From: Chryseosolibacter histidinae
Lineage (GTDB): Bacteria > Bacteroidota > Bacteroidia > Cytophagales > Cyclobacteriaceae
Assembly: GCF_018598225.1 (NCBI RefSeq)
Contig: NZ_JAHESF010000017.1
Span: 1 to 64,000 of the forward strand
Reading direction: 5' to 3'
DNA: 64,000 nucleotides
The notes under the pieces are model-generated. The model did no database searches, was not told where the DNA came from, and was given only the letters and a program-made list of their open reading frames with translations. Below are positions 50,685 to 58,896 of this stretch, one piece after another; within the stretch, counting starts at the first letter, position 1, and each line of letters begins with the position of its first letter. Made by a program: the position numbers and the translations under genes.

Positions 50685-52160
50685 TTATCCTTCTTGCTTC
50701 TTATTCAACAACTTGTTGATCTCGGCGGCAATAACATCACCGGACGAAGGGCGTTCTGCTTCGGCAGCGACAATTTTTCCAGCCTGGTCTATCAATATAT
50801 ACCGGGGTATGCCTGAGATCTGGTAAACCTTCTGAAAGGGTGAGCCACCATCCTGTTTCTGCTCCCGTATGCTGTAAGTTCCAAGTCCTTTCATATCGCC
50901 AGCGATCTTTTTTTTCCAGGCCTCTTCCTTTTCGTCAACAGAGATCAGCACAAAGGCGACGTCCTCGTTCTTGCTAAAGCGGTCCTGGAGCTTTCGCATG
51001 TGCGGCATCTCTGCCACACACGGACCACACCACGTTGCCCACACGTCTACATAAACGATCTTGCCTTTCAGGTCACTCAGGGAAATCTTTTTGCCATCCG
51101 GCGTATTCCCTGAAAAGTCGGGTGCGGGCTGGCCCGGTGCAATGGCAAACCACATGTCGAATCGTTTGTTCAACGATGGCAGGTATGACGAATTCGGGTA
51201 TCGTTTCTTGAATTCCCTGTATAACGAGTCTACCGGCGGTGTAATGCCTTTGGCCGTCAGCCAGAAAGCGATGTTCTTCGCTTTCAGAAATGTTTTGAGC
51301 TCCGGAGAAAATTCGCCGTTTTCAATTTTAGTGTCAATAGCAAATTCGGGAGCCGGCGCTTCAGAGAATGGCTCTTCCTGCGATGCTTTTCGGGGCGAAA
51401 CGTGAAACTTTAGAACCATATTCATGTGTAGCATCGTGGCATATTCCAATACGCGATAGCTCAGCAGTGTCGAATCGAATGGGATCTCATCCATGATCGC
51501 TTCAATCCGTTTCCGGTTTTTAAAACCATTTCTCGCTCCTGCGTTCCATTCATAATTCTGTTTCAAGTACAGCACTGAAACCGTATTTCTTTTGGAGAGC
51601 AGATCGGCGATCTCAATGGCCAGGTCAACGGTGTCGATGTAATGGTGATGGAAATCTCTTAATTGAAGGTCCAGCGAGTCGAGCTGATGGAAAAAAGAAG
51701 CGGAGTCGCGTTTGTTGATATGTTTTCCGCCAGCCCATACAATGGTGCGGATGAGGTCGTTAACTTTTGCCAGGTAGTTGTTGGGTTCCGATCCTTTGCC
51801 TTCGCAGTGTGCTATCAGGCCGGATGCGTTCAAGGTGATCTCCAGATCATAACCAGGTGCCAGGTATATTGGGATTCTCTTATCCTCGGCGACGCTCACT
51901 CCTGTTTCGATCGTTGCCAGCGTCGCTTCTGAAAGCGGGAATTCAAACGTTACGCGTCCTGCTGAATCTGGTTTCCCTTCGGCCAGTGTACTCGTCTCAA
52001 AGCTGAAACTGTTGGTGATCATTATCCGTACAACGGAAGCATCGCTGCCAGTGTTCGTTATCATAATGCGAACCGAGTCAGGATGGTCTTTTGGAGCACA
52101 GGCTGAAACAGTTATTAATAGAAACGAGATTTTCCATGCGTTTTTTAGAAGGTCTTTCAT
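50685..52160 (-). CDS. TlpA-like thioredoxin-fold lipoprotein
   Basis: The 491-residue protein is a lipoprotein (ITVSAC lipobox). The N-terminal part (about 25-110) is a beta-rich DUF4369-like domain, the middle is helical, and the C-terminus (about 345-485) is a TlpA/ResA-type thioredoxin domain with ISLSDLKGKIVYVDVWATWC-GPC, then FVLISVDEKEEAWKKKI and ISGIPRYILID. The WCGPC pair should be redox active in the periplasm, for example in cytochrome maturation or disulfide reduction. It is a single gene; promoter side holds a palindromic hairpin at 52313. Confidence 0.9.
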   Translation of the reverse strand: MKDLLKNAWKISFLLITVSACAPKDHPDSVRIMITNTGSDASVVRIMITNSFSFETSTLAEGKPDSAGRVTFEFPLSEATLATIETGVSVAEDKRIPIYLAPGYDLEITLNASGLIAHCEGKGSEPNNYLAKVNDLIRTIVWAGGKHINKRDSASFFHQLDSLDLQLRDFHHHYIDTVDLAIEIADLLSKRNTVSVLYLKQNYEWNAGARNGFKNRKRIEAIMDEIPFDSTLLSYRVLEYATMLHMNMVLKFHVSPRKASQEEPFSEAPAPEFAIDTKIENGEFSPELKTFLKAKNIAFWLTAKGITPPVDSLYREFKKRYPNSSYLPSLNKRFDMWFAIAPGQPAPDFSGNTPDGKKISLSDLKGKIVYVDVWATWCGPCVAEMPHMRKLQDRFSKNEDVAFVLISVDEKEEAWKKKIAGDMKGLGTYSIREQKQDGGSPFQKVYQISGIPRYILIDQAGKIVAAEAERPSSGDVIAAEINKLLNKKQEG

Positions 52161-52312
52161 CCGATAAAAGGTTTGGTACAGGGATAAGATGCCTTCCGCA
52201 CAGAAAAAGTTTTAAGGGGTCGGACTTCATCACCATGGGTCCGATGAAAGCCCCGATATATGAGCTTGCGTGACGTGCCAATAATTGCATCTCACGATCT
52301 AAATTTACCTGT

Positions 52313-52343
52313 GGTCCTTGAAAGGCCTTTCATTAAGAGGACC
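52313..52343. terminator. Nested palindrome/hairpin
   Basis: GGTCCT and AGGACC enclose a perfect 12-bp palindrome GAAAGGCCTTTC. It lies in the 292-bp gap between the TlpA-like start and the esterase stop, which both point left, so it could end the esterase transcript. The rest of the gap (52161-52312) shows no further clear motif. Confidence 0.45.
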
Positions 52344-52402
52344 CCGTTGTTCCCTTCTCCTATGACTTCCCTTTATGAATTGTAACACAACTCCGAAACT
52401 TC

Positions 52403-52470
52403 ACTCCTCCTCTTCTGACTTCTGGCTTCTCTTACTCCTTACTCCTTACTCCTTACTCCTTCTCATCCAC
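52403..52470 (-). repeat. GTAAGGA then AGTCAGA heptamer tail
   Basis: On the minus strand the esterase stop (AAG GAG TAA) is the first repeat unit, followed by three more GTAAGGA units and then CCAGAAGTCAGAAG. It has the same order and orientation as the tails at 30229 and 30982, although the gene is unrelated. Confidence 0.85.
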
Positions 52471-53607
52471 CCTGTTCCATACATCGCTGTTAAAAGCAAG
52501 CGCCTGCATCGGTACCCCGGCATCGTCGATGATGAATTTCAGGGGGAAACGATCTTCGAAAGAATAGAATTCGGTTGCTGACAGTGGTTTGAATTCTCTT
52601 TCACGGCCCGTCCATAACTCCTTGATCAGCAATTGATCATCGGCGGCGGCCCTGATCTCGATAAAGCTGTCCTGGCCCGCAGTGAATTGAAACCGGTATT
52701 TGCCTTCAAAGCGCTTAAGCTGGGCGAGGTCCATCTTGATGGGCACCTTGCGGAAGATGAAATAGAAGGCATCGTATTCTGTGATCAGCGGAACCGAACC
52801 GTGCCCCTCCTGACCATAATATTTATAGCTCCAGTCCAGCCCGTGGTTCTTAACCTGCTGTAAGTCATTGGCGAAACGGATGATGGACCTGAAGTGATCC
52901 GTTCGTTCAGTGGTGTCTTTCAGCGCCTGTACTGTGTCCATCGAGATGGTATTGGCAACGCCGATGAAGAGCGATCTGCCATGGAGGTCTTTCTGCCGCA
53001 ACGCCTGCTCGTATCCTTCCAGCGACTTGTGATCATCCCACCAAAGACTGGGGTCGATGGCAATGTATTTTTTAAACAGGTCGCTGTGGTGCATCATCGT
53101 GTTGATCGCCATAAGGCCGCCCAATGAATGCCCGATCAGCACGCGGTTGTCTGTTGCCGGGTAATGTTTTTCAATGTAGGGAATCAACTCTTCTGCAAGG
53201 AAGCTTGTAAACTTCTCGCCACCACCACTGGGTTTAAAAAATGTGCTGTCGGCTCCCTTTGATTCAACATGCGTTGGCGTCAGGTCACGGGTGCGGTTTG
53301 TGTTGGGAATGGCCACCACGATCATCTTCGGACACACATCGTTTCCATTCACGCTGCTCATCTGATGCATCAGTCCCACCACGGAATAAAAATGTGCATC
53401 GCCATCCAGCAAATACAACACCGGGTACTGCTTACCTGAACCATCTCCCTGTTCATCGTACTCATCCGGCACATGCACCCAGATCTCCCGGTCCTCCTGC
53501 AAGATCTCCGAGTGGATCTTTTCTTTTTTTCCGAGAACGATATCGGGCTTGTCGCTGCTTTTTTCCCGGCAGGCTGTTATCACAATCGCCAGCACCAAAA
53601 CAATCAT
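52453..53607 (-). CDS. Esterase D/IroE-like alpha/beta hydrolase, lipoprotein
   Basis: The 384-residue protein is a lipoprotein (VLAIVITAC). The esterase domain shows PVLYLLDGDAHFYSVVGLMH, IVVAIPNTNRTRDLTPTH, GGGEKFTSFLAEELIPYIEK and nucleophile elbow LIGHSLGGLMAIN. The C-terminal 60 residues are extra. Related enzymes cleave siderophore or feruloyl esters, but substrate is unknown. ATG 53607 is chosen because the open frame upstream to 53700 encodes repeat (ACGAGGT units) rather than a signal. The last codons DEKE and the stop come from a GTAAGGA repeat. Confidence 0.88.
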   Translation of the reverse strand: MIVLVLAIVITACREKSSDKPDIVLGKKEKIHSEILQEDREIWVHVPDEYDEQGDGSGKQYPVLYLLDGDAHFYSVVGLMHQMSSVNGNDVCPKMIVVAIPNTNRTRDLTPTHVESKGADSTFFKPSGGGEKFTSFLAEELIPYIEKHYPATDNRVLIGHSLGGLMAINTMMHHSDLFKKYIAIDPSLWWDDHKSLEGYEQALRQKDLHGRSLFIGVANTISMDTVQALKDTTERTDHFRSIIRFANDLQQVKNHGLDWSYKYYGQEGHGSVPLITEYDAFYFIFRKVPIKMDLAQLKRFEGKYRFQFTAGQDSFIEIRAAADDQLLIKELWTGREREFKPLSATEFYSFEDRFPLKFIIDDAGVPMQALAFNSDVWNRVDEKE

Positions 53608-53613
53608 AGTGTG

Positions 53614-53756
53614 AAGGTACGAGGTACGATCTACGAGGTACGATCGGCCTCCTATCGCTTCAATGCGCAACCTTCTTATGAAAATATATCCTTCGATCAT
53701 AGGTGTCCTGACTCCTTAATTCTTAATTCTTAATTCTTACTCCTTACTTCTTTTTA
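53614..53756. repeat. ACGAGGT units and ATTCTTA/ACTCCTT heptamer tail
   Basis: Two separate short tracts: ACGAGGTACGATCTACGAGG (53618-53645) just upstream of the esterase start, and TTCTTAATTCTTAATTC-CTTACTCCTTACTTC (53707-53756), which on the minus strand starts at the stop of the ABC permease and reads GTAAGGA then AATTAAG units then AGTCAGG. Confidence 0.8.
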
Positions 53757-56171
53757 CTCATTTCTCAAAACTACAGCGGGATTGGTGCCGGCCGTTTTTA
53801 GTACTACGTAGATAATGGAACAATACGCCAATACACTGCTGGCCACGAAGGCGATGATGAAAGGCAGCAAAGAGAGCTCGACACGGTACTGGAATTTCTG
53901 GAGCCATTGATCGATCAGGAGCCACGCCGGGTAAAGGGCCACGAGGTTGGCCACGATCACGATCACCACATATTCCTTTGAAAGCTCCTTCATCAGGGAG
54001 ACATGGGAAGCGCCGAGTGTTTTGCGGATGCTGACCTCACGGGTGCGTTGCGCGATGAAGAACGACACCACGCCGAACAGGCCGAGGCAGGCGATGACCA
54101 GCGCCAGAACGGTAAACAGGGTGATCAGCCTGCCCGTCGTCTTTTCAGCTTTGTACATGGCATCGTAGCTTGAGTCGAGAAAGTTGTAATCGAACGGTGA
54201 CGAGGAGACTTGTTTCCAGGCTGCCTCGATGCCCGCCAGTGTTTCCTGTACCCTTCCAGGTTTGAGGCGGATGCTGAGCGCATCGTGCCAGGGCAGAATG
54301 TGCATCATCAGCGGCTCTACCGGCGAATGAACGGAGGCGAAATTGAAATCCCTGACAACACCAATGATGTGTCCTGTTTTAGGTTCGCCGAACTGGTATT
54401 CGAACGGCCGGCCTATGGGATCTTTCAGATCGAATTCCCTGACGGCAGCTTCATTCAGGATAAAGGCTGACTGTGCATCGGAAGCATTCTCAACAGAGAA
54501 GTCGCGCCCCGCTATCAGCTCCAACTTCAGCGTTTTGATGAAGTCATGGTCTACTGCCATTACCCGCATGTCGCGCATGCCCTTGTCGTCGCCACCGCGG
54601 CTACCGGCAAGGTCCGGAACCCGCACGGTGAGGAACACCACACGTTTGCCAGGCACTGCAGAAGAAAAGGTGGAAGACTCCACACCGGGCAACCTGTTCA
54701 CTTCGTTCTTGAAAGCTTCGCGTTTGTTGTACAAATCTCCTTTAACCGGCACCACCACTATATTGTGCTTGTTGAAGCCGATGTTCATGCGTTCGATAAA
54801 ATTCAGCTGATCGCGAATGGTAAAGGCGCTTACGATCATCAGTGCCGCGATAGCAAACTGGGAGACCAGCAGCGTACGCCTGAGGTACACCGCCAGCGGC
54901 CCCGACTTGCCGGCGCTGATGCCCGACTTCAGGGTCTGGATGGGATTGAAGGATGAGAGGATCATTGCCGGGTACAATCCCGAGAGAAAACCGAGCACGG
55001 CCCACACGGCGAGCACCGGGGCGATGAAACGAAGGTCGAGCAACAATCCGGGAGAGAATTGTTTGCCCGTAAAGGTATTGAAGTACGGCAACACCAATGC
55101 CACCAGCACCACGCTGATCACAAAGGCGATAAAGCTAAAGGCATAGGCTTCGAGGATGAAACCCAGGAACAGCTTTTTGCGGGTGGCCCCGATGGTTTTG
55201 CGGATGGCGACCTCACGGGCGCGCTTCAGCGCCAGGGCGTTGGAGAGGTTCACGTAGTTGATGACGGCGATGACGAGCACAAGGATGGCCACAGCAATGA
55301 AAATGTAGATGAGCTGCATGCTGCTGTTGGTGCCGAATTCCTTTTCGGCATGGCTGGTCAGATAGATATCAGAAACCGGCATGGCGCTGAAGCTCCTTTT
55401 GATATCCTTGGGCGGTGCAGGGTTGCCGTGGTCATCCACGTATCCATAGATCCGGTACCAGTCGGCGCGCAGTTTCTCCGAGAAAGGCGCTGCCTGTTCC
55501 GCTGACCTCAGGCGTACATATGAATAGAACGCATACATGTTGCGTGACTCGTCTGCGTCTGGCCACCACGACCTCATGGGAAACACGATCTTGAAATGGA
55601 GGTGGCTGTTTGCCGGCACGTTCTCAAAAACACCCGTGATGGTTCTGGTGGCGTCACCGTTGGTCAAGAGCTTGCCGACGGGATCTGTGTTACCGAAGTA
55701 TTTTATTGCCAGGTCTCTGGAGATCACCATACCTCCCGGGTGGTTCAGGGCCGTATTCCGGTCGCCGTAAACGAACGGAAACGGGAACACTTTGAAGAAT
55801 GTGGAGTCGGCGATGATGGCACCGTACTCGGCGAAATGCTCGGAATCTGTTTTGAACGATATTTCGCCATCGTGGCGGAGAATACGGGTACCCGCTTCGA
55901 TCTCGGGATAGCGGGTACTGAGGGCAGGCACGAGAAAACCTTCGGAGGTAGCCCATGTCTGGTCGGCACCATCGTCCAAAATTGTGGGCTGAATACGAAA
56001 GATCTGTTCGTAGCCGGACAGGTACTTATCGTAACTCAGCTCATCCCGCACAAAAAGGAAGATGAGCATGCTTACCGTCAGTCCTAAAGTCAACCCGAAT
56101 AAATTGATAAGAGCGTGGCTCCTGTTCCTGAACAGGCTCCGCCGTGTAATCCTGAAGTTATTTTGCAGCAT
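53754..56171 (-). CDS. ABC-type permease (FtsX/MacB-like), second copy, no prefix domain
   Basis: The 805-residue protein has the same architecture as the permease at 16817-19450 but lacks the N-terminal prefix: first helix at about 20-40 with INLFGLTLGLTVSMLIFLFV, MacB periplasmic core, FtsX block (NALALKRAREVAIRKTIGAT), second core, C-terminal FtsX (AQRTREVSIRKTLGASHVSL). No ATPase or PadR gene is near. Its stop is followed in sense by the GTAAGGA/AGTCAGG tail. Function unknown. Confidence 0.92.
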   Translation of the reverse strand: MLQNNFRITRRSLFRNRSHALINLFGLTLGLTVSMLIFLFVRDELSYDKYLSGYEQIFRIQPTILDDGADQTWATSEGFLVPALSTRYPEIEAGTRILRHDGEISFKTDSEHFAEYGAIIADSTFFKVFPFPFVYGDRNTALNHPGGMVISRDLAIKYFGNTDPVGKLLTNGDATRTITGVFENVPANSHLHFKIVFPMRSWWPDADESRNMYAFYSYVRLRSAEQAAPFSEKLRADWYRIYGYVDDHGNPAPPKDIKRSFSAMPVSDIYLTSHAEKEFGTNSSMQLIYIFIAVAILVLVIAVINYVNLSNALALKRAREVAIRKTIGATRKKLFLGFILEAYAFSFIAFVISVVLVALVLPYFNTFTGKQFSPGLLLDLRFIAPVLAVWAVLGFLSGLYPAMILSSFNPIQTLKSGISAGKSGPLAVYLRRTLLVSQFAIAALMIVSAFTIRDQLNFIERMNIGFNKHNIVVVPVKGDLYNKREAFKNEVNRLPGVESSTFSSAVPGKRVVFLTVRVPDLAGSRGGDDKGMRDMRVMAVDHDFIKTLKLELIAGRDFSVENASDAQSAFILNEAAVREFDLKDPIGRPFEYQFGEPKTGHIIGVVRDFNFASVHSPVEPLMMHILPWHDALSIRLKPGRVQETLAGIEAAWKQVSSSPFDYNFLDSSYDAMYKAEKTTGRLITLFTVLALVIACLGLFGVVSFFIAQRTREVSIRKTLGASHVSLMKELSKEYVVIVIVANLVALYPAWLLIDQWLQKFQYRVELSLLPFIIAFVASSVLAYCSIIYVVLKTAGTNPAVVLRNE

Positions 56172-56539
56172 AAGGATGTGGATAAGGTGGGTGTGAATAA
56201 ATTTATCACATCTGCTTCATTAAGGCAAACACTTGGGGAAGTTAATAGAACAACTTCTTTCGGAAGCCTTGGCGGCAAGGGGCGAGAAGTCAGGAGCCAG
56301 GAGTCAGAAGCCAGGAGGAGAAGGGCTTCGAGCAATAACCTTTCGGGGTCAATAAGCGCTGTTAACCTTTTGTTAACCCGGAATTCTTCAACCATGCTGT
56401 GGTGCCAAAAAGGTTACTCCTGTTTTATTTACGAGATGTTTGAGTGCTTCTCAACGGGGAAGGTACTGGTGTAAGAAATATTGCTGTCCGGCTGTTAGGG
56501 GCACCGTGGAATTTCAAAAATTCGCAAAAAAAATCTCAC
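56172..56539. other. Intergenic region (368 bp) with AGTCAGG repeat
   Basis: Between the divergent permease and beta-barrel genes lie a plus-strand AGTCAGGAGCCAGG tract (56282-56324) and a GTTAAC-CTTTT-GTTAAC inverted repeat (56361-56377). This AGTCAGG copy is not next to a stop codon, unlike the others. No gene is evident. Confidence 0.6.
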
Positions 56540-57277
56540 ATGCAAATCAATACTAAATTATGGTTGATGCTCTGCCTGATCATCGGGTGTGGCACGGCTT
56601 CTGAAGTCAACGCCCAGGGCAAGGTTTATTACACCGTAGACCTGGGCGTAACCGTTTCATTCTTCGACAAAAAAACAGCGCCTTATCCGGATCCGTCGGC
56701 CGTGGCAGCATTCGATAAGGCAAGCCGCGCAAGCCTGGAGCTGGGTGGCAACATCAATTACCTGCTGTCGAATGTCTTTACGCTCTCGTCAGGGCTGCGC
56801 TACGCCGAAAAAGGTGGTGGCTACAAAACCAAGAACCCGGACTTCATCTACGTGAACTCGGTCTCGGGCAGCAAAACAGATGACGCCTATAATTACCTGA
56901 AGTACCGCCTCGTGTACCTGGAGCTGCCCGTGGTGGTGAAGTTCAACCTGTTCAGGGCGTTGAACATCGGCAGTGAAACGGCTGACCTGAATCTTTACGG
57001 CGGCGTGACTGGAGGGCTCAACATCGGCTCCAAGCTCCGTTACAATGTGTTCGAGTCTGGCGAAGAAGAGAAGTGGAAAGCAAACAAGCTCAAGGGCGCC
57101 GAAGACCTGCTGCTCAGCTCGGTAACGGGTGCTGAATGGAGCAACGGGCCGCTGATGCTATACGTGCGCTATACCCAAAACATCGGCAACGTCTATGACA
57201 CCACCGAGCCAGGTTATGAAAATTTCAATGTGAACATGCATACCATCAGCATCGGGATGGGTATCATTCTCCGCTAG
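56540..57277 (+). CDS. Outer-membrane beta-barrel protein
   Basis: The 245-residue protein has a signal peptide (MQINTKLWLMLCLIIGCGTA to VNAQ) and beta-strand-rich sequence with aromatic-ended strands (FTLSSGLRYAEKGGGYKT, YRLVYLELPVVVKFNLF, LNLYGGVTGGLNIGSKLRYN) and ends on a hydrophobic strand, typical of small PorT-like or OmpA-like barrels of Bacteroidota. No function can be assigned. It is followed on the same strand by an unrelated secreted protein. Confidence 0.8.
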   Translation: MQINTKLWLMLCLIIGCGTASEVNAQGKVYYTVDLGVTVSFFDKKTAPYPDPSAVAAFDKASRASLELGGNINYLLSNVFTLSSGLRYAEKGGGYKTKNPDFIYVNSVSGSKTDDAYNYLKYRLVYLELPVVVKFNLFRALNIGSETADLNLYGGVTGGLNIGSKLRYNVFESGEEEKWKANKLKGAEDLLLSSVTGAEWSNGPLMLYVRYTQNIGNVYDTTEPGYENFNVNMHTISIGMGIILR

Positions 57278-57281
57278 GTAT

Positions 57282-57375
57282 CGTAATCAGTGATCTGGTA
57301 AACGGTGATCAGTATTCAGTAATCGTGCGTATGCCAGTTGCTGAATCCAACTTAAATTTTGAACTTCAAACTTTA
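57282..57375. repeat. GTGATCAGTATTC-type and AACTT-type short repeats
   Basis: Degenerate 9-11 nt units (GTAATCAGTGATC, GGTGATCAGTATTCAGTAATC) follow the stop of the barrel gene, then AACTTAAATTTTGAACTTCA-type units reach the next start. Less regular than the other families. Confidence 0.5.
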
Positions 57376-57380
57376 ACCTT

Positions 57381-58748
57381 ATGATCCTCAGAATCATCAC
57401 GTTATTAGTGGCTATCTCACTTTTTGCATTCTCCCCTATTCGGCCGGAAAATGCCGGAACCGTGAAGGGTGACAAGGGGCTTTTCATCATTCAGTTCTCC
57501 TGGGACCCTGATTCTTATGACAGCGACCACCGCATCGCTTTCAACTACAGGAAGATCTCAAAGCTGAATTTACGCGGCGCGCCCATGCACGTGTATGTTA
57601 CCAAAAGCGAGACCACGGCCCTGGAGCTGGCACCCGGCGAATACGAGATCTTCTCCGTAGAATTCTATACGATGGGCATGGGCGGCAAGACCTTCACCAT
57701 CCAGACACAGCTGCCTTTTACGATCACTTCCGGCCAGGTGGTCAATGGCGGGTTAACCTTTATCATCAAAGAGCCCGGCTCAAACAAGGTGATGCTGTTA
57801 TCGCTCGATAATGAGAAAGACGCCCAATGGTATACCACACAGTTTCAGAAGCAATATGCTGCCAGTGGAATGAGCGCCGCCTGGAAGTTTGCCGATAAGG
57901 AGAAGACTGACAAGCTGAAGAAAAGTTATGAAGAGCTGGTGGTGGAGCGTGAGAAGGCCAAACCGAGGAAGGGTGTCAAATATCTCTATGGCGTTTTAGG
58001 CGTGCTGGTGAAACTGGACAAAACTTCCGATGGTGCCGTAAAAGGATTTCAATCGATAGAGACCGGCACTTACCGCGAGATCACGCGGGCGACTTCTACG
58101 GGCGACAAATTGTTCTGCACGTTAGGACAGGGTCAGTACCTGTATGGCACCGACCAGGGTGTCTCCGTTGTTGCGCTTCCGCAGGATGTTGAAAGCGAGC
58201 CGCACGTTTACCTGCTGGGCGCCGATAAGTTCCTGGCGGTTGACGAGAACCTCAATATCTTTTCTTCCTCCGGCCCAACGCTTGCCTGGAAAAAACAAGC
58301 CGATTATCGTGTCGATCCCGCGGCTATCAATCCTCAGTTCAATATACCCTATGTAAGCTTCGGCCCCGACAAGATCTACCTCTACACCACCGGGCCCAAC
58401 AAGTTCAAACGATTGTGGTATTCCGGTTACGACGACATCAACTTCAAAAAGATGGAGCTGCCGGAAGATATCAAACGCATCCCCCTTGTAACCGCCACCA
58501 AAAACAAACTCGTGATCGGTCCCATCACCAGCAGCCTCATCAAGAACCAGGCTTCCATCTATGTAAAGGAAACGAACGCTAACGACTGGCAGCTCCTATC
58601 AGCGCCGCGTGGAGACTGTGACCTGTTGTACATCGACAGCAATGACGACAACAAGTTCAGCCTGGTGTGTGGCTTCTCAGGCGTGACCAAATCGCGCTCT
58701 TACCGGAGTGTGGATGGCGGGAAGAGTTGGGAAGAAGCGGTGGAATAA
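57381..58748 (+). CDS. Secreted protein of unknown function
   Basis: I do not recognise this 455-residue protein. It has a signal peptide (MILRIITLLVAISLFAFSPI), a beta-rich N-terminal domain (about 25-150), a charged helical stretch (about 170-200, KEKTDKLKKSYEELVVEREK), and a C-terminal half that reads like a degenerate propeller (LFCTLGQGQYLYGTDQGVSV, KNKLVIGPITSSLIKNQASI, YRSVDGGKSWEEAV). The last motif is typical of BNR/sialidase-like repeats. It is 103 bp after the barrel gene, same strand, and may share its transcript. Confidence 0.65.
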   Translation: MILRIITLLVAISLFAFSPIRPENAGTVKGDKGLFIIQFSWDPDSYDSDHRIAFNYRKISKLNLRGAPMHVYVTKSETTALELAPGEYEIFSVEFYTMGMGGKTFTIQTQLPFTITSGQVVNGGLTFIIKEPGSNKVMLLSLDNEKDAQWYTTQFQKQYAASGMSAAWKFADKEKTDKLKKSYEELVVEREKAKPRKGVKYLYGVLGVLVKLDKTSDGAVKGFQSIETGTYREITRATSTGDKLFCTLGQGQYLYGTDQGVSVVALPQDVESEPHVYLLGADKFLAVDENLNIFSSSGPTLAWKKQADYRVDPAAINPQFNIPYVSFGPDKIYLYTTGPNKFKRLWYSGYDDINFKKMELPEDIKRIPLVTATKNKLVIGPITSSLIKNQASIYVKETNANDWQLLSAPRGDCDLLYIDSNDDNKFSLVCGFSGVTKSRSYRSVDGGKSWEEAVE

Positions 58749-58896
58749 GTTGACAGTTGACAATGGAACAATTGACAAACGTCATGGCAAATGGGCCTTT
58801 TTATTAATGCATAGAAAAGTGAACCTGGTTTGAGAAAAATACTCTACAAGTCGAGTTGGGATTGTTGTCAATTGCCCTTTGTCAATTGTCAATTGA
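58749..58896. repeat. TTGACAA-family inverted-arm element filling a convergent gap
   Basis: From the plus-gene stop at 58748 run GTTGACAGTTGACAATGG...TTGACAA units (58750-58783); from the minus-gene stop at 58897 run ATTGACAATTGACAAAGGGC units in its sense (58860-58896). The centre of about 75 bp is non-repetitive. The entire gap between the two stops is element. Confidence 0.85.
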
